A stretch of DNA of 64,000 nucleotides from Pseudohongiella sp. O18. GTDB taxonomy: Bacteria; Pseudomonadota; Gammaproteobacteria; Pseudomonadales; Pseudohongiellaceae. The notes below the pieces were generated by a model, which searched no databases, had not been told where the DNA came from, and worked only from the letters and a program-made list of their open reading frames with translations. Shown here one piece after another: positions 33,836-43,453 of this stretch. Both the position numbers and the translations under genes were made by a program. The DNA is taken from contig NZ_JAJSAR010000002.1 of NCBI RefSeq assembly GCF_021729085.1, positions 620,001 through 684,000 on the forward strand. The letters run 5' to 3'. How positions within the stretch are numbered: the stretch's first letter is position 1; the number at the start of each line of letters is the position of its first letter.

Positions 33836-36778
33836 TTACAGCGTTTTAATCGTTAAGCCCAATTGTTCGGCGACTTTGCGCTGAGAGCTGCTGCTGACGA
33901 CACCAGTGCTGGCGTTGCCCGGTTTCAGGTAGCGGCGCGCGACGCGGACCAGATCCTCCATGGTGACAGCAAGCACGGCTTTTCTGAATGCCATGCGGGT
34001 TTCTCGTGTGCGACCAAACTCATTATTGTAATAGTCCTGTTTGGCCGCCCCCGCCGGTGACGTGGATCTGTCCATGCCGCTGATCACGCCCAGAATCGCT
34101 TCTTCCACCAGTTGATGCTGGTGTGTCTCGTCAAGAAGCCAGCTGACAGACTGGTCAAAGTCAGTCAGCGTGTCTGCCAGACGCGGGTCGCGGTAGGAGA
34201 AGAACCGGAAGGAGGCCGATCCTGAATCCTGCTCCGCACCCGCGCCATAGGCGCCACCCTGTTCGCGGATGGCACGGTGCAGGTAGGCATTGCGCAGCAC
34301 ACCGGCCAGCACACACAGGACTGGGTGGTCAGGATGACCTCCTGGTACCGTTGGATAGGCTTTGGCGCAGAAATTGACCTGGCTGTTGGTGGTCCACAAT
34401 TCAGAAGTACTGTCGCGCAGCTCTGGTAACATCAGTGGCTTGTGCGAGCTTTCCACTGGCGGCGCATCACGCCAGCATTGATCCAGCTGCTGCACCAGGG
34501 TCTGCTGGTGGGCTTCCTCACCAATGAGCAGGAAACGCCGTGGTGCTGCTGTAAGGTGCTGCTGTATGCGCCGGAATTTTTCAGTCAGATCATCGACATA
34601 GGAATCCGACTTGATCATTTCTTTGAGGTTTCTTATTGCCGCCAGGCCGGTGAATCGATGATTCAACTCGGCCGTTGGGCTCATGCGGCTGGCGGCCAGC
34701 GAGACGGCCAGGCTGTGTCCGCGACCGGTGACACTGGACTGCTGCCGGGCACTGATCTGGGATAGCAGTTCCTGTATACGCCTGGTCTCATCGAAGCGGG
34801 CATTAAAAAACGTCTCATAAAGCAGCGTTGTCATGTCTGCGTGACGATCAAGCAGCGACTTCGATGACAGCACCAGAATGGCTTTGGATTTTTGTTCGCT
34901 TTCCAGAGTACTGCGGATGCTGGCGTAGCAATTCAGGCCGCCACTGACACTGGCCTGCCAGGTCTGTACAGAACTGTAGTCGCGAGATCCCACGCCGAGT
35001 TCGGTATAAATGCTGGTGTACAGGGGCAGAACATCCAGCAGCTCGGGTTCGAGTTCGGGCAGATCAACAACAATCTGCTGGTACGCAAGGCCATTGGTGC
35101 CCTGTGCATACCAGGTCAATGGTGTACCCTGAGCTGTCTTGAGTTGTCGGGACTCAATGACCGGCAATTCCGGAGGCACATCTTCAAGGCCAACCTTGGG
35201 CAGAATTCCCGGGTCATCCTGCTGCGCCTGGCGTTCCGCCAGCCGGCGGTTCAGCTCAATGATTGCCTTTTTCTCATCATCGTCGAGCTGTTCTTTGATG
35301 GCCTGCAGCCGCGCCGTTTCGGCGTCAATTTCACGCTGTGCCAGCCCTGCATCGGGTGTGAGAGTCAATGTGACGCGGTGCGGATTGTTCAGCAGCAGCT
35401 GTTTGATCAGGCCCTGGATGAACCCTGGTTGTGCGACATCCTCCCGCAGTCGCGTGAGGGCGATTTCAATATCCAGTACTTGTATAGGATCACCGCGATG
35501 CACGGCGGTCGACAGTGCTGACATCATCAACTGTAGTCCGTAAGGCCAGGAATCACCCGATATTTCTCGCTGGTGCAGTTCGAGCTGATGCAGTGCGGCG
35601 TCTACCTGTTCACTGTCCACGCCCGTTTCCGCGAGTCGCTCCAGCGTTTCGACGATCAATGATTCAACGTCTCTGGTGGCATCCTCAGAGCAGCCCTCAA
35701 GGCCACAGATAAAGCTCATCTCACGATTGCTGTCCTCCAGGCCACACAGAGGCGAGGGCGACTGACCAAGCTCTGATGTCTCCAATGCAGACATCAGCGG
35801 GCTTGCACTGTTGTCCAGCAGGACTGAGCTCAGCAATTGAGCACGAAACAGTTCAATCAGGTTGGTGCTCTTGCCAAGCAGCCAGGCTGTGACCACATGA
35901 GTTTTGTCACTTGTACCTTCTTCGGCGTCTACCGCGTAGGACTCCTGTACTCGGATCGGCGCCAGATAGCGTTTTTCGTCAGTGGCTGCAAATTTTATGG
36001 ACAGGCGTTCAAAGCGCTTCAGGGCGAGGTCCTCGAACTGCTCCTGGAGCTCGTGGGCCGGGATATCCCCGTAAGTCATGAAAATGGCGTTACTGGGGTG
36101 GTAGTGTGTCTCGTAGAAACGCTTGAGCTGAGCATAACTGAGATCCGGAATATGAGTCGGCTCTCCTCCACTGTTGTAGTGGTAGGTGCTGGTCGGGAAC
36201 AGATAGCTGGTGACGGTCTGCCACAGGCGAGCAGTGGCAGAGCTCATGGCACCTTTCATTTCATTAAATACAACACCCTTGTATTGCAGATCACTTTCCG
36301 GGTTGCCGTCTTCTGCAAATGCCAGTCGATGGCCTTCCTGGGCAAAGTCCAGTTCGTCCAGATTCGAGAAAAACACTGCGTCCATATAAACCTGCAGCAG
36401 GTTGTTAAAGTCTTTTCTGTTTTTGCTTGCAAATGGGTAGGCGGTGCAGTCACTGCTGGTGAAGGCGTTCATGAAGGTATTGAGTGAACGCCTGATCATC
36501 ATGAAGAAGGGGTCGCGAACCGGGTATTTCTCGCTGCCACACAGTGCGGTGTGTTCAAGGATATGGGCGACACCGGTCGAGTCCATTGGCAGGGTGCGCA
36601 GCGCCACCATAAAAACATTCTCCGGGTTGTCAGACGCCAGGTGATAGTGGCGCGCTCCGGTTTTTATATGTTCAAACTCCTGGACCTCCAGCTGCAAAGA
36701 GGGGATGGCATGGCTGCGCAGCCACTGAAAGCTGGGGTGAGTCTGCGATGGCATTTGCTGACTGGAGGTTTGACTCAT
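33836..36778 (-). CDS. Insulinase-like M16C metalloprotease (PreP/falcilysin type)
   Basis: A 980-residue zinc metallopeptidase made of two M16 halves. The inverted zinc motif HILEH (His72, Glu75, His76) is followed by TALCGSEKYPVRDPFF, which is diagnostic of the presequence-protease group. The distal Glu is in VFNEMKGAMSS, about 100 residues on. The C-terminal half, beginning near LPVIESRQLKTAQG, has the substrate-binding features REQGGAYGAGA and FFSYRDPRL. There is no signal peptide, so it is cytoplasmic and probably degrades peptides. A strong terminator follows at 33672-33701. It lies 18 bases downstream of rapA on the same strand. Confidence 0.92.
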   Translation of the reverse strand: MSQTSSQQMPSQTHPSFQWLRSHAIPSLQLEVQEFEHIKTGARHYHLASDNPENVFMVALRTLPMDSTGVAHILEHTALCGSEKYPVRDPFFMMIRRSLNTFMNAFTSSDCTAYPFASKNRKDFNNLLQVYMDAVFFSNLDELDFAQEGHRLAFAEDGNPESDLQYKGVVFNEMKGAMSSATARLWQTVTSYLFPTSTYHYNSGGEPTHIPDLSYAQLKRFYETHYHPSNAIFMTYGDIPAHELQEQFEDLALKRFERLSIKFAATDEKRYLAPIRVQESYAVDAEEGTSDKTHVVTAWLLGKSTNLIELFRAQLLSSVLLDNSASPLMSALETSELGQSPSPLCGLEDSNREMSFICGLEGCSEDATRDVESLIVETLERLAETGVDSEQVDAALHQLELHQREISGDSWPYGLQLMMSALSTAVHRGDPIQVLDIEIALTRLREDVAQPGFIQGLIKQLLLNNPHRVTLTLTPDAGLAQREIDAETARLQAIKEQLDDDEKKAIIELNRRLAERQAQQDDPGILPKVGLEDVPPELPVIESRQLKTAQGTPLTWYAQGTNGLAYQQIVVDLPELEPELLDVLPLYTSIYTELGVGSRDYSSVQTWQASVSGGLNCYASIRSTLESEQKSKAILVLSSKSLLDRHADMTTLLYETFFNARFDETRRIQELLSQISARQQSSVTGRGHSLAVSLAASRMSPTAELNHRFTGLAAIRNLKEMIKSDSYVDDLTEKFRRIQQHLTAAPRRFLLIGEEAHQQTLVQQLDQCWRDAPPVESSHKPLMLPELRDSTSELWTTNSQVNFCAKAYPTVPGGHPDHPVLCVLAGVLRNAYLHRAIREQGGAYGAGAEQDSGSASFRFFSYRDPRLADTLTDFDQSVSWLLDETHQHQLVEEAILGVISGMDRSTSPAGAAKQDYYNNEFGRTRETRMAFRKAVLAVTMEDLVRVARRYLKPGNASTGVVSSSSQRKVAEQLGLTIKTL

Positions 36779-36796
36779 TACGGGCGATGTCCTCTT

Positions 36797-39583
36797 TTAA
36801 TTCATGATTACCAGGTGGAGGGCTGTCAGTTCGGCTTTTGCGCCAGACAGGCAGTTGTGCAATGCCAGGGTCTGGTCCTTCAGGAACTGAATTTCCTCGT
36901 CTCGTATATTGGGATTGCGCTGCTTTAATGCAAGCAGTCGTTTAATTTCCTGCATCTGGGCCTCAAGCATGGTCTTGCTTGTCTGGCTGGTTAGCTGTTT
37001 GCACTGTTCGCTTGCCAGCTGATTGCCCGTTTGCAGCAGGTCCAGCAGGGACTGTCGGTTTTCCTCAAGGAACTGTGTCGCAGCGGAACGCTCAACGGCC
37101 TGTTGTGTGCTGCCGGGGTAAGCAGATGTCAATGTGACCGGCTCACCTTCCTCATTCAGTGTCAGTGTGACATTGATTGCGCTGTCAGTGAGGTATTTTT
37201 GCAACTGCAGCTGCGCCGGCGCGTCGACCCTGATCCGGTACAGTAGTTGTAGCACGAACTCACCAGTTTTCGGCTGATTCGGGTTCGTGGTCCGGTCGCT
37301 GCTCGATGTGCTGATACAGGCATTGCCATGCGTGGTAGCCAGGACCAGGTCCAATGCACCAATTACCATGGGATGCTGCCAGGTCAGGTGGGCCAGGTCG
37401 TCCCGGACCAGCGCCAGCTGGCGGTCGAAACAGGCGTCAATGCCGGCGTCCGGCAGCCCGGGAAATGCAGGTATCAGCATGTCTTCGCTGGGGACGATGG
37501 TGATGCTGCCGTCGCTGTGGCGCTCATTAAAAACGCCATAGTGATCGAGAACGTCTATAAGCCAGCTGTCCAGTGAGCTGTTGGCTTCAAATTGCTGGAT
37601 CGCTGAGATGATTGTCTGCGCTGCGGCAGCGTCAAACGAGTTCATGTCCAGTAGCTGGTCGCGTCCGTGCTCCAACGATTGGCACACGCCCTCGTGATGC
37701 GCTCTGGCGGCGTCCAGAAAGCCCTCAAATCCAGCAGTCTGAACATCCTGCCCGCTATCGGCGAGGTGAATGCAGCGCTGAAGCTGCTCACGGAACACAG
37801 CCCAGGTTTGCCAGGCTCCCGGTGCAATCTGGCAAAAGGCGTTCAGTGCCCGGTGATACCAGTTGAACAGTACCTCCTGAGAGGTATTGCGCTGGTAGGG
37901 CACATGGATCTGGATGGTGTGGGTCTGTCCGATTCGATCCAGCCTGCCGATGCGCTGCTCCAGCACATCGGGACTGCCGGGCAAATCATATAGAATCAGG
38001 TTGCGACAGAACTGAAAGTTGCGGCCTTCACTGCCTATCTCTGAACAGATCAGTATGCGCGCCGCGTCAGGCTCATCGCTGGCGAAGTAGGCGGCAGACC
38101 GGTCACGCTCCAGCAGGCTCATGCCGCGGTGAAAGACACTGCAGCGTACGCCAGCCAGCCGGAGCTGTTCTTCCAGCGTCATGACAGTGGCATCATCAGA
38201 GCATATCAGCAGTGTCTTGCTGCGATGGTCGTCCAGCCACTGTCGCAGCCAGGCAAGACGAGGATCAGTGTCAGAGTTTGCCGACTTGCCCGTCCTGGGT
38301 TGCGCCGACTCAGCCGAGGCTGGCAAAGGCCAGGCGTGCAGTTCGCGCTCGGGCATGTTGCCGAGGGCACGCCGAGTATTCCTGAACAGGATTCGCCCTG
38401 TGCCATGCTGGTCCAGCAATCGACGGATTTCGTCGCTATCCACTGGCGAGGTATTCCTGATTTTTTCTATTCGTTCGGCGATTTCCTGATAGCGGTGCTG
38501 TTCAGCCTGAAACTGCTCAAAATCGTTAAACCGGGCGGGGTCGATCAGCCTTAGCAGCGCGAAAAAATTCGACTGACCCATTTGTTCAGGCGTTGCCGAC
38601 AGCAGTAACAGTCCTTTTGTGGTGGCAGCCAGACTCGCCAGTGCCTGATAGGCTTCGGTATCGGGCAAGGCCTGTGCAGGCGAACTTTCCAGTTGTAGTT
38701 GCAGGTGATGTGCCTCATCAACAATGCACAGATCCCACTCTACCGACCGGGCACTCGCCAGATGTGCGGGGGAGTTGAGGAATAGCGACAGGGGGCATAA
38801 CACCAGCTGACTGGTGGCGAAGGGATTGTCCTCGCCGCTTTCGATTAACGCCTGGTAGCGCGGCTCATCAATGATGGTGAACAGCAGATTAAAGCGTCGC
38901 AGCATTTCCACCAGCCACTGGTGCAGTAGCGGCTCTGGAACCACTATAAGAACGCGGCTTGCCAGTCCCAGAGTCAACTGCTGCTGCAGAATCAGGCCTG
39001 CCTCTATCGTTTTGCCCAGTCCCACTTCGTCAGCCAGCATAACGCGCGGTGCGTAGCGGTTGGCGACTTCGCTGGCAATATAATACTGGTGTGGAATCAG
39101 GTCGGCACGCGCGCTGCACAGGCCCATCAGGCCGCTGCTCTGGGCGCGCTGAAGCAGGCTGCTGGTTCGTCGCCGCAGCTCAAACCATGTCGCCGACTCG
39201 TACTGGCCTGCCAGTAGACGATCCAGTGGCCGGTTCATACTCAGTGCGTCAGGTAAGGCCTGCTCTGGCAAAGGCTGGGGCGGCCCGTCATTGACACTGA
39301 CCATGTAAACGAAGGTGTGGTGACTACCTTCGTGGCGGGCTTCAATGACTGCGTCAAGCGGCGGCTCGTCGCCGGAGCCGGGAAGGCTGACGGGGTCCCC
39401 CGAAGCGAGTCGTAAGCGGGTCAGAGGCGCCTGGGCCTGAGCATAACGACGGGTTTGCTGGCATGAGCGAAAGGCGACTGCCACTGTGCGGTGATCGAGG
39501 TCGGTTACTATGCCAAGCCCTAATTCTGGCTCTGTGTCGCTGATCCATCTCTGTCCCAGTGCGAAAATACGTGCTTCAGGCAT
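36797..39583 (-). CDS. rapA: RNA polymerase-associated helicase RapA
   Basis: A 928-residue Swi2/Snf2-type ATPase that recycles RNA polymerase. The N-terminal Tudor-like region starts with FALGQRWISDTEPELGLG, as in E. coli RapA. Walker A is LADEVGLGKTIEAGL (about 183-197), the DEAH box is VDEAHHLQ, and motifs V/VI read GSEGRNFQFCRNLILYDLP and EQRIGRLDRIGQ. The ATG at 39581-39583 agrees with the E. coli N-terminus and overlaps the ylqF stop by eight bases (ATGCCTGA), so translation is probably coupled. A longer frame to 39616 is less likely. Codon use is like the neighbours. Confidence 0.93.
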   Translation of the reverse strand: MPEARIFALGQRWISDTEPELGLGIVTDLDHRTVAVAFRSCQQTRRYAQAQAPLTRLRLASGDPVSLPGSGDEPPLDAVIEARHEGSHHTFVYMVSVNDGPPQPLPEQALPDALSMNRPLDRLLAGQYESATWFELRRRTSSLLQRAQSSGLMGLCSARADLIPHQYYIASEVANRYAPRVMLADEVGLGKTIEAGLILQQQLTLGLASRVLIVVPEPLLHQWLVEMLRRFNLLFTIIDEPRYQALIESGEDNPFATSQLVLCPLSLFLNSPAHLASARSVEWDLCIVDEAHHLQLQLESSPAQALPDTEAYQALASLAATTKGLLLLSATPEQMGQSNFFALLRLIDPARFNDFEQFQAEQHRYQEIAERIEKIRNTSPVDSDEIRRLLDQHGTGRILFRNTRRALGNMPERELHAWPLPASAESAQPRTGKSANSDTDPRLAWLRQWLDDHRSKTLLICSDDATVMTLEEQLRLAGVRCSVFHRGMSLLERDRSAAYFASDEPDAARILICSEIGSEGRNFQFCRNLILYDLPGSPDVLEQRIGRLDRIGQTHTIQIHVPYQRNTSQEVLFNWYHRALNAFCQIAPGAWQTWAVFREQLQRCIHLADSGQDVQTAGFEGFLDAARAHHEGVCQSLEHGRDQLLDMNSFDAAAAQTIISAIQQFEANSSLDSWLIDVLDHYGVFNERHSDGSITIVPSEDMLIPAFPGLPDAGIDACFDRQLALVRDDLAHLTWQHPMVIGALDLVLATTHGNACISTSSSDRTTNPNQPKTGEFVLQLLYRIRVDAPAQLQLQKYLTDSAINVTLTLNEEGEPVTLTSAYPGSTQQAVERSAATQFLEENRQSLLDLLQTGNQLASEQCKQLTSQTSKTMLEAQMQEIKRLLALKQRNPNIRDEEIQFLKDQTLALHNCLSGAKAELTALHLVIMN

Positions 39584-40463
39584 GAGTTTCGGGTGTTCCT
39601 GCGGGTGGTTCGCCATTTAATGTTTGATTGGGAGACTCTTCAGGAGGCAGTTCCAGTGTCAGCCGGCCAAGTTTACCTTCCCGAAAGTCATGCAGGAGTA
39701 TTTCCGATACTCTGTGCCAGTCGGTGTCACCGCGCTGGGTCCGACAGGCACGACGCTCGGCCAGTATGCTCATGAACTCTTCTGCTGAGTCGGGAAGCGG
39801 CTGTATGCGGTATCGCTCTATAAGTGCCTCCGGAAAATCCCGGAGCAGAAACTCGGCAGCTTCCATGGCAACATCCTCAAACACAATGGCAGTGTTGCGG
39901 ATCGCGCCAGCGGCCGCCAGTCGGTAGGCCGCGTCCTGATCTTCCAGGCGGGGCCAGAGAACGCCCGGCGTGTCGAACAGGAACCACTGATCATTGAGTT
40001 TGATGCGTTGCTGGTTCTTGGTCACGGCGGGTTCGTTGCCGGTTTTAGCCAGTTTGCGACCGCTTATCTGATTCAACAAAGTGGATTTGCCAACATTGGG
40101 GATGCCAATAATCGCAGCGCTGTAGCGGCGTTTCTGGTGTTGGGCCAGGCGTTGGCAGTGCGTCACAATGGTGGCCGGAAACAGGAGCTGGCCAGTGCCA
40201 TTGGGAAGTGCTGAGCTCTCACCGGCGCGCGTCAGGTGTTTCACCCAGGCGCGTGTCGCGTCCGGATTGGCGAGGTCAGCCTTGTTCAGTATATGGAGGC
40301 AGGGTTTGTGATGCTGTCGGCGCATCTTGTGCAGCAGAGGGTTGCTGCTTGCTGCAGGCATGCGGGCATCGAGTACTTCAATGACTACATCGACCTGTTC
40401 TATCAGTTTGGCCAGTTCCTTGTTGGCCTTGAACATATGTCCGGGATACCAGGATATCGTCAT
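39576..40463 (-). CDS. ylqF: Ribosome biogenesis GTPase YlqF/RbgA type
   Basis: A 295-residue circularly permuted GTPase. The order of motifs is G4 (HILNKADLA, near 57), G5, then G1 (GIPNVGKSTLLNQ, near 120) and G3 (DTPGVLWP). The N-terminus WYPGHMFKANKEL is characteristic. The Bacillus homologue acts in late assembly of the large ribosomal subunit; the role in gammaproteobacteria is less clear. The gene overlaps the start of rapA, so the pair forms an operon with possible translational coupling. Confidence 0.9.
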   Translation of the reverse strand: MTISWYPGHMFKANKELAKLIEQVDVVIEVLDARMPAASSNPLLHKMRRQHHKPCLHILNKADLANPDATRAWVKHLTRAGESSALPNGTGQLLFPATIVTHCQRLAQHQKRRYSAAIIGIPNVGKSTLLNQISGRKLAKTGNEPAVTKNQQRIKLNDQWFLFDTPGVLWPRLEDQDAAYRLAAAGAIRNTAIVFEDVAMEAAEFLLRDFPEALIERYRIQPLPDSAEEFMSILAERRACRTQRGDTDWHRVSEILLHDFREGKLGRLTLELPPEESPNQTLNGEPPAGTPETHA

Positions 40464-40560
40464 AGTGCGGGAGGTTCAGGATGTCAGTGCGGGGGCGCAT
40501 GATAACACGTTGGAATAATCTGTCGTGCTCGACGTTACATCGGGGGTAAGACTTGCGTCG

Positions 40561-40569
40561 TGTTATACT
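40561..40569 (+). promoter_or_regulatory. Extended -10 promoter candidate for bolA
   Basis: TGT-TATACT is an extended -10 element with the hexamer at 40564-40569, about 104 bases before the bolA ATG. No strong -35 is seen. The region between ylqF and bolA is 209 bases with no other signal. Confidence 0.4.
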
Positions 40570-40672
40570 CTGGCTTTAACAGTAAAACGCATCATCAGAC
40601 AGTTTGCGGGTCTTTTGCCGCAAATGTCGATAGATAGTAGATGACAGAAAAGATCGGGAGGGTGTATAGCAG

Positions 40673-40996
40673 ATGACATCAGGACCTATGCAGCAACGTA
40701 TACACCGGAGGGTGATTGCCGATTTGTCGCCCGAGCATTTTGAGCTGATTAATGAAAGTCATCGGCACAGCGGACCAGCCACAGAGTCTCATTTCAAGCT
40801 GATTCTGGCGTCACCGCAGTTCATTGGCCTGAACGCAGTAAAGCGACACCAACTGGTCTATCAGGTGCTGGCCAGCGAATTAAAAGATGGTGTGCACGCG
40901 TTGGCGATGCATCTGTATACCCCTGAAGAGTGGTCAGAAAAGGGGGGGGCGGTTGCTGCTTCACCGGATTGTCGAGGTGGCAGTCTGAGTGGATGA
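40673..40996 (+). CDS. bolA: BolA family protein
   Basis: A 107-residue BolA protein. The fold is recognised by LINESHRHSGPATESHFKL, FIGLNAVKRHQLVYQVL and VHALAMHLYTPEEW. The C-terminus SPDCRGGSLSG corresponds to the SPPCRGAGS end of E. coli BolA, which marks it as BolA proper rather than IbaG. BolA partners with CGFS glutaredoxins (grxD lies at 32694-33023) through a shared iron-sulfur cluster and also acts as a stress-related transcription regulator. A run of eight G residues (40942-40949) occurs inside the gene before this tail. The ATG at 40673 has GGGAGG upstream; an ATG five codons later is also possible. Confidence 0.93.
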   Translation: MTSGPMQQRIHRRVIADLSPEHFELINESHRHSGPATESHFKLILASPQFIGLNAVKRHQLVYQVLASELKDGVHALAMHLYTPEEWSEKGGAVAASPDCRGGSLSG

Positions 40997-41185
40997 AGCT
41001 TGCCAGGAAAGGCAAATTCCGTTAATGTGCCGCCCATTCGTGTTCGCAGGATGTGTCGTGAATGCTAGCTAAAGCAAGAGTAAAACAATAATTATCAATA
41101 CCTTATAGTGAGATTAACCGGTCCTCAGACAAGCGAGAGAAAAAGCGAAGTTTAAAGCGCTGCTGAGTGACACAACGATAGAGGA

Positions 41186-42058
41186 ATGATAATCGTGTTT
41201 GATTTACTCCGACATCCCCGTTTGCCTGCTATTGCGCGCACCGCGTGTGTCAGCGCACTTGCCGTGTTTACCTTTACCGCTTTCGCCCAGTACCGACAGA
41301 CCGGTCCTGTGGTGGACGAGCGCATCATTTTCGATCACACGCAAAACGAAGCAACCGGGGAGGCCACCGTGGTCAGCCCGGAAATGCCTGATTTTGAATC
41401 GCTCGGTGATGTTGATACGCGCAAAGAAGCATTTTTTGAGTTTCTCAGCAGTTATGTAGAGAACGAAAACCGACGTATCGCCGCCACCCGTGCGGAACTG
41501 ATGCCGATGTGGGAAGTGGTTCGTGACGGTATGCCCCTGTCAGCAGTCGAACAGGAGCGTTTTGCCGAGATAGCGGCGGAATACCGTCTTGATGATGCTG
41601 ACCTGAGTAGTGCTGAAGGGCGCCTGAGTGTGGGTCGCGAGCTGGTGCGCCGCGTTGATGTTCTGCCTAAATCACTGGTGCTCGCTCAGGCCGCGAACGA
41701 ATCAGGCTGGGGTACGTCCCGCTTCGCCCGTGAGGGTAATAACATCTTTGGTCAGTGGTGCTTCGATGAAGGCTGCGGGCTGGTCCCCAGACGTCGCGGC
41801 GAGTCACGGTCGCATGAAGTACGTGCGTTTGCCAGCGTGCAGGCCTCTGTGCGTGCTTATTTCCGCAACCTTAATACTCACCGCAGTTATGAAGATCTTC
41901 GAGTGCTGCGCGAAGCCATGCGCATGCGTGATATGCCGCTGGACTCGCTGGTTCTGGCTCGTGGTCTGACACGTTATTCTGAGCGTGGTCAGGCTTATGT
42001 GTCAGAGTTGCAGGACATCATTCGCATCAATCAGTTGCGTCATCGCGACAAGTCCTGA
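41186..42058 (+). CDS. Bax-like glucosaminidase-domain protein
   Basis: A 290-residue exported protein with an N-terminal signal segment (hydrophobic about 13-34, cleavage near AFAQ). The C-terminal half is the glucosaminidase fold of the Bax/FlgJ type. The catalytic Glu is in LAQAANESGWGTSRFAREGNN, followed by IFGQWCF, CGLVPRRRG, FASVQASVRAYFRNLNTH and YSERGQAYVSELQDII. It is likely a peptidoglycan hydrolase acting in the periplasm. The start ATG at 41186 has GAGG six to seven bases upstream. The 189 bases before it hold an AT-rich stretch with a TATAGT hexamer near 41104, but no clear promoter. Confidence 0.85.
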   Translation: MIIVFDLLRHPRLPAIARTACVSALAVFTFTAFAQYRQTGPVVDERIIFDHTQNEATGEATVVSPEMPDFESLGDVDTRKEAFFEFLSSYVENENRRIAATRAELMPMWEVVRDGMPLSAVEQERFAEIAAEYRLDDADLSSAEGRLSVGRELVRRVDVLPKSLVLAQAANESGWGTSRFAREGNNIFGQWCFDEGCGLVPRRRGESRSHEVRAFASVQASVRAYFRNLNTHRSYEDLRVLREAMRMRDMPLDSLVLARGLTRYSERGQAYVSELQDIIRINQLRHRDKS

Positions 42059-42062
42059 GTAC

Positions 42063-43154
42063 TCAATCGGCATTATCAGGGGTGCTTCGCGTCCAGAACT
42101 TGCTGAACCAGTAGTAGCGATTGGTCCCACGCTTCGGTGCTGTGCAGATATAGTTGAAGCGCCGCATCGCGAACTCCTGGCCTTCGGCTGGCTGAATACG
42201 GAAATGCACCGCTTCTCGATCCAGCCACTCCAGCTCCATGGGCTGACCATTGGCGTAACATCCCAGTTGACTGACGTTAAAATCCCCTGCCAGCTGCATG
42301 GTCACTGCCGGGCGGCGGCTGTCAGTCATTGGCGAGACCGGATCGATGTGTCGTACCTCAAAGGCCAGTGAATTCAGTTTGGTTGAAGCAGACTCAATAT
42401 CGGCGAACGAGGCAGCCAATGGGTAGCGTGGCAGAGCCCGGAAATCCGAATGATAACCAACAGCGCCAGAGTTTTGAGCCAGTGCCGTAAACCCCAGCGA
42501 CTCGATCATGTCGAGGATTTCCAGATCGTACTCACCGTACGGGTAGGCCAGTATCTTGTGTGACTGTCCGGTCTGTTCTTCGATGCGCGATTCCGCTGTC
42601 AACAATTCCTCTCGCAATCTTTGCAGTCTTCCTGCGTCGCTCTCGCCCGGCTGGGCGTCCACCATGTGCGGGTGATAAACCATATGATTAGCGATAATCA
42701 CGCCTTCGTCAGCCATCTTGCGTATCTGTGGCCAGGTCAGATATCCAGACTGTTCGTCATCAACTGGTTGAGTGCTGACAAACAGTGTCATGGGGTAGCC
42801 AAATTCCTTCAGCATGGGCCAGCCTGTGGTGTAGATCGACTCGTAGGCGTCATCAAAGGTCAGCGCCGCAACCTTGTCTGGCATCGGCTCCTGATTTTTG
42901 AGGGCCTCAATGACACGGTCCAGTGGCCAGACCGCGAAATCATTATCACGCAGGTATTCCAGTTGTGTGCGCAGTTCCTGGGCTGTCAGGCTGGTAGAGC
43001 GCGGTGTGCTGTCAGATACGTGGTGGTAGATCGTAATCACAGCGTGCTGGGCAATGGCGGGAGATGCCAGTGCGGTGCTTAGCGACACGGCGCAGGCGGC
43101 TAGCTTGATGGCGTTTCTGAGGGGGCTGATTTTTGACGGCTTCTTTGAGTTCAT
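42063..43154 (-). CDS. Exported polysaccharide deacetylase family protein
   Basis: A 363-residue protein with a signal peptide (hydrophobic about 14-34, cleavage after AIAQ). The NodB-like domain has motif 1 LTFDDAYESIYT, motif 2 NHMVYHPHM with the two zinc-binding histidines, and motif 3 AYPYGEYD. It matches the PgaB/IcaB-like group that removes acetyl groups from N-acetylglucosamine polymers. About 110 C-terminal residues form an additional domain of unknown function. The substrate may be an exopolysaccharide or peptidoglycan; no pga cluster is adjacent. The ATG at 43152-43154 has GAGCG upstream and matches the signal peptide better than the longer frame. It is convergent with the Bax-like gene (four bases apart). 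Confidence 0.85.
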   Translation of the reverse strand: MNSKKPSKISPLRNAIKLAACAVSLSTALASPAIAQHAVITIYHHVSDSTPRSTSLTAQELRTQLEYLRDNDFAVWPLDRVIEALKNQEPMPDKVAALTFDDAYESIYTTGWPMLKEFGYPMTLFVSTQPVDDEQSGYLTWPQIRKMADEGVIIANHMVYHPHMVDAQPGESDAGRLQRLREELLTAESRIEEQTGQSHKILAYPYGEYDLEILDMIESLGFTALAQNSGAVGYHSDFRALPRYPLAASFADIESASTKLNSLAFEVRHIDPVSPMTDSRRPAVTMQLAGDFNVSQLGCYANGQPMELEWLDREAVHFRIQPAEGQEFAMRRFNYICTAPKRGTNRYYWFSKFWTRSTPDNAD

Positions 43155-43278
43155 GGCGCTCTTTTGAAATCGGACTGGTGCTGGATGTATTGAGGAATTG
43201 ACTGTCCTGACCATTCTGTCCCATATCCTGCAATGAGTTCAATTTAAATCAGTTTTTCTTTATGCGCGGTAGCTTTTG

Positions 43279-43287
43279 TGGTATAAA
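43279..43287 (+). promoter_or_regulatory. Extended -10 promoter of the rpsB operon
   Basis: TGG-TATAAA (hexamer 43282-43287) is followed by a GC-rich discriminator, GCGCGCGC. This arrangement resembles the extended -10 rpsB promoters known in gammaproteobacteria. The GC-rich discriminator fits stringent control. The expected start is near 43294, about 160 bases before rpsB. Confidence 0.7.
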
Positions 43288-43293
43288 AGCGCG

Positions 43294-43453
43294 CGCTGAA
43301 AAACTGGCCCTCACCGCAGGGTGGTCAACAGCGTAATCTAAATAATGTCACACATGCACCGTCACATGTTTCCTGGGTGCCCGACGATCATATCGGTATG
43401 GGTTGGAGCATGGGGTGTGTGGAGGCCTAACCCTAAGTAAAAAGGTAATTATC
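43294..43453 (+). ncRNA. rpsB 5' leader, probable S2 autoregulatory element
   Basis: A 160-base untranslated leader precedes rpsB. It contains a hairpin around GGCCCT / AGGGTGGTC (43316-43336) and further pairable segments such as CGATCATATCG (43386-43396). In E. coli, protein S2 represses its own operon through a conserved leader. I infer the same from position and length; the fold was not computed. Confidence 0.45.

Noticed and set aside
40920-40996. Frameshift in bolA at the G run
   Set aside because: The tail after the run matches the end of known BolA proteins in the same frame, so no frameshift is needed.
41080-41110. Possible Fur box in the AT-rich stretch before the Bax-like gene
   Set aside because: Resemblance to GATAAT repeats is limited to one half, and the gene has no iron-related function.
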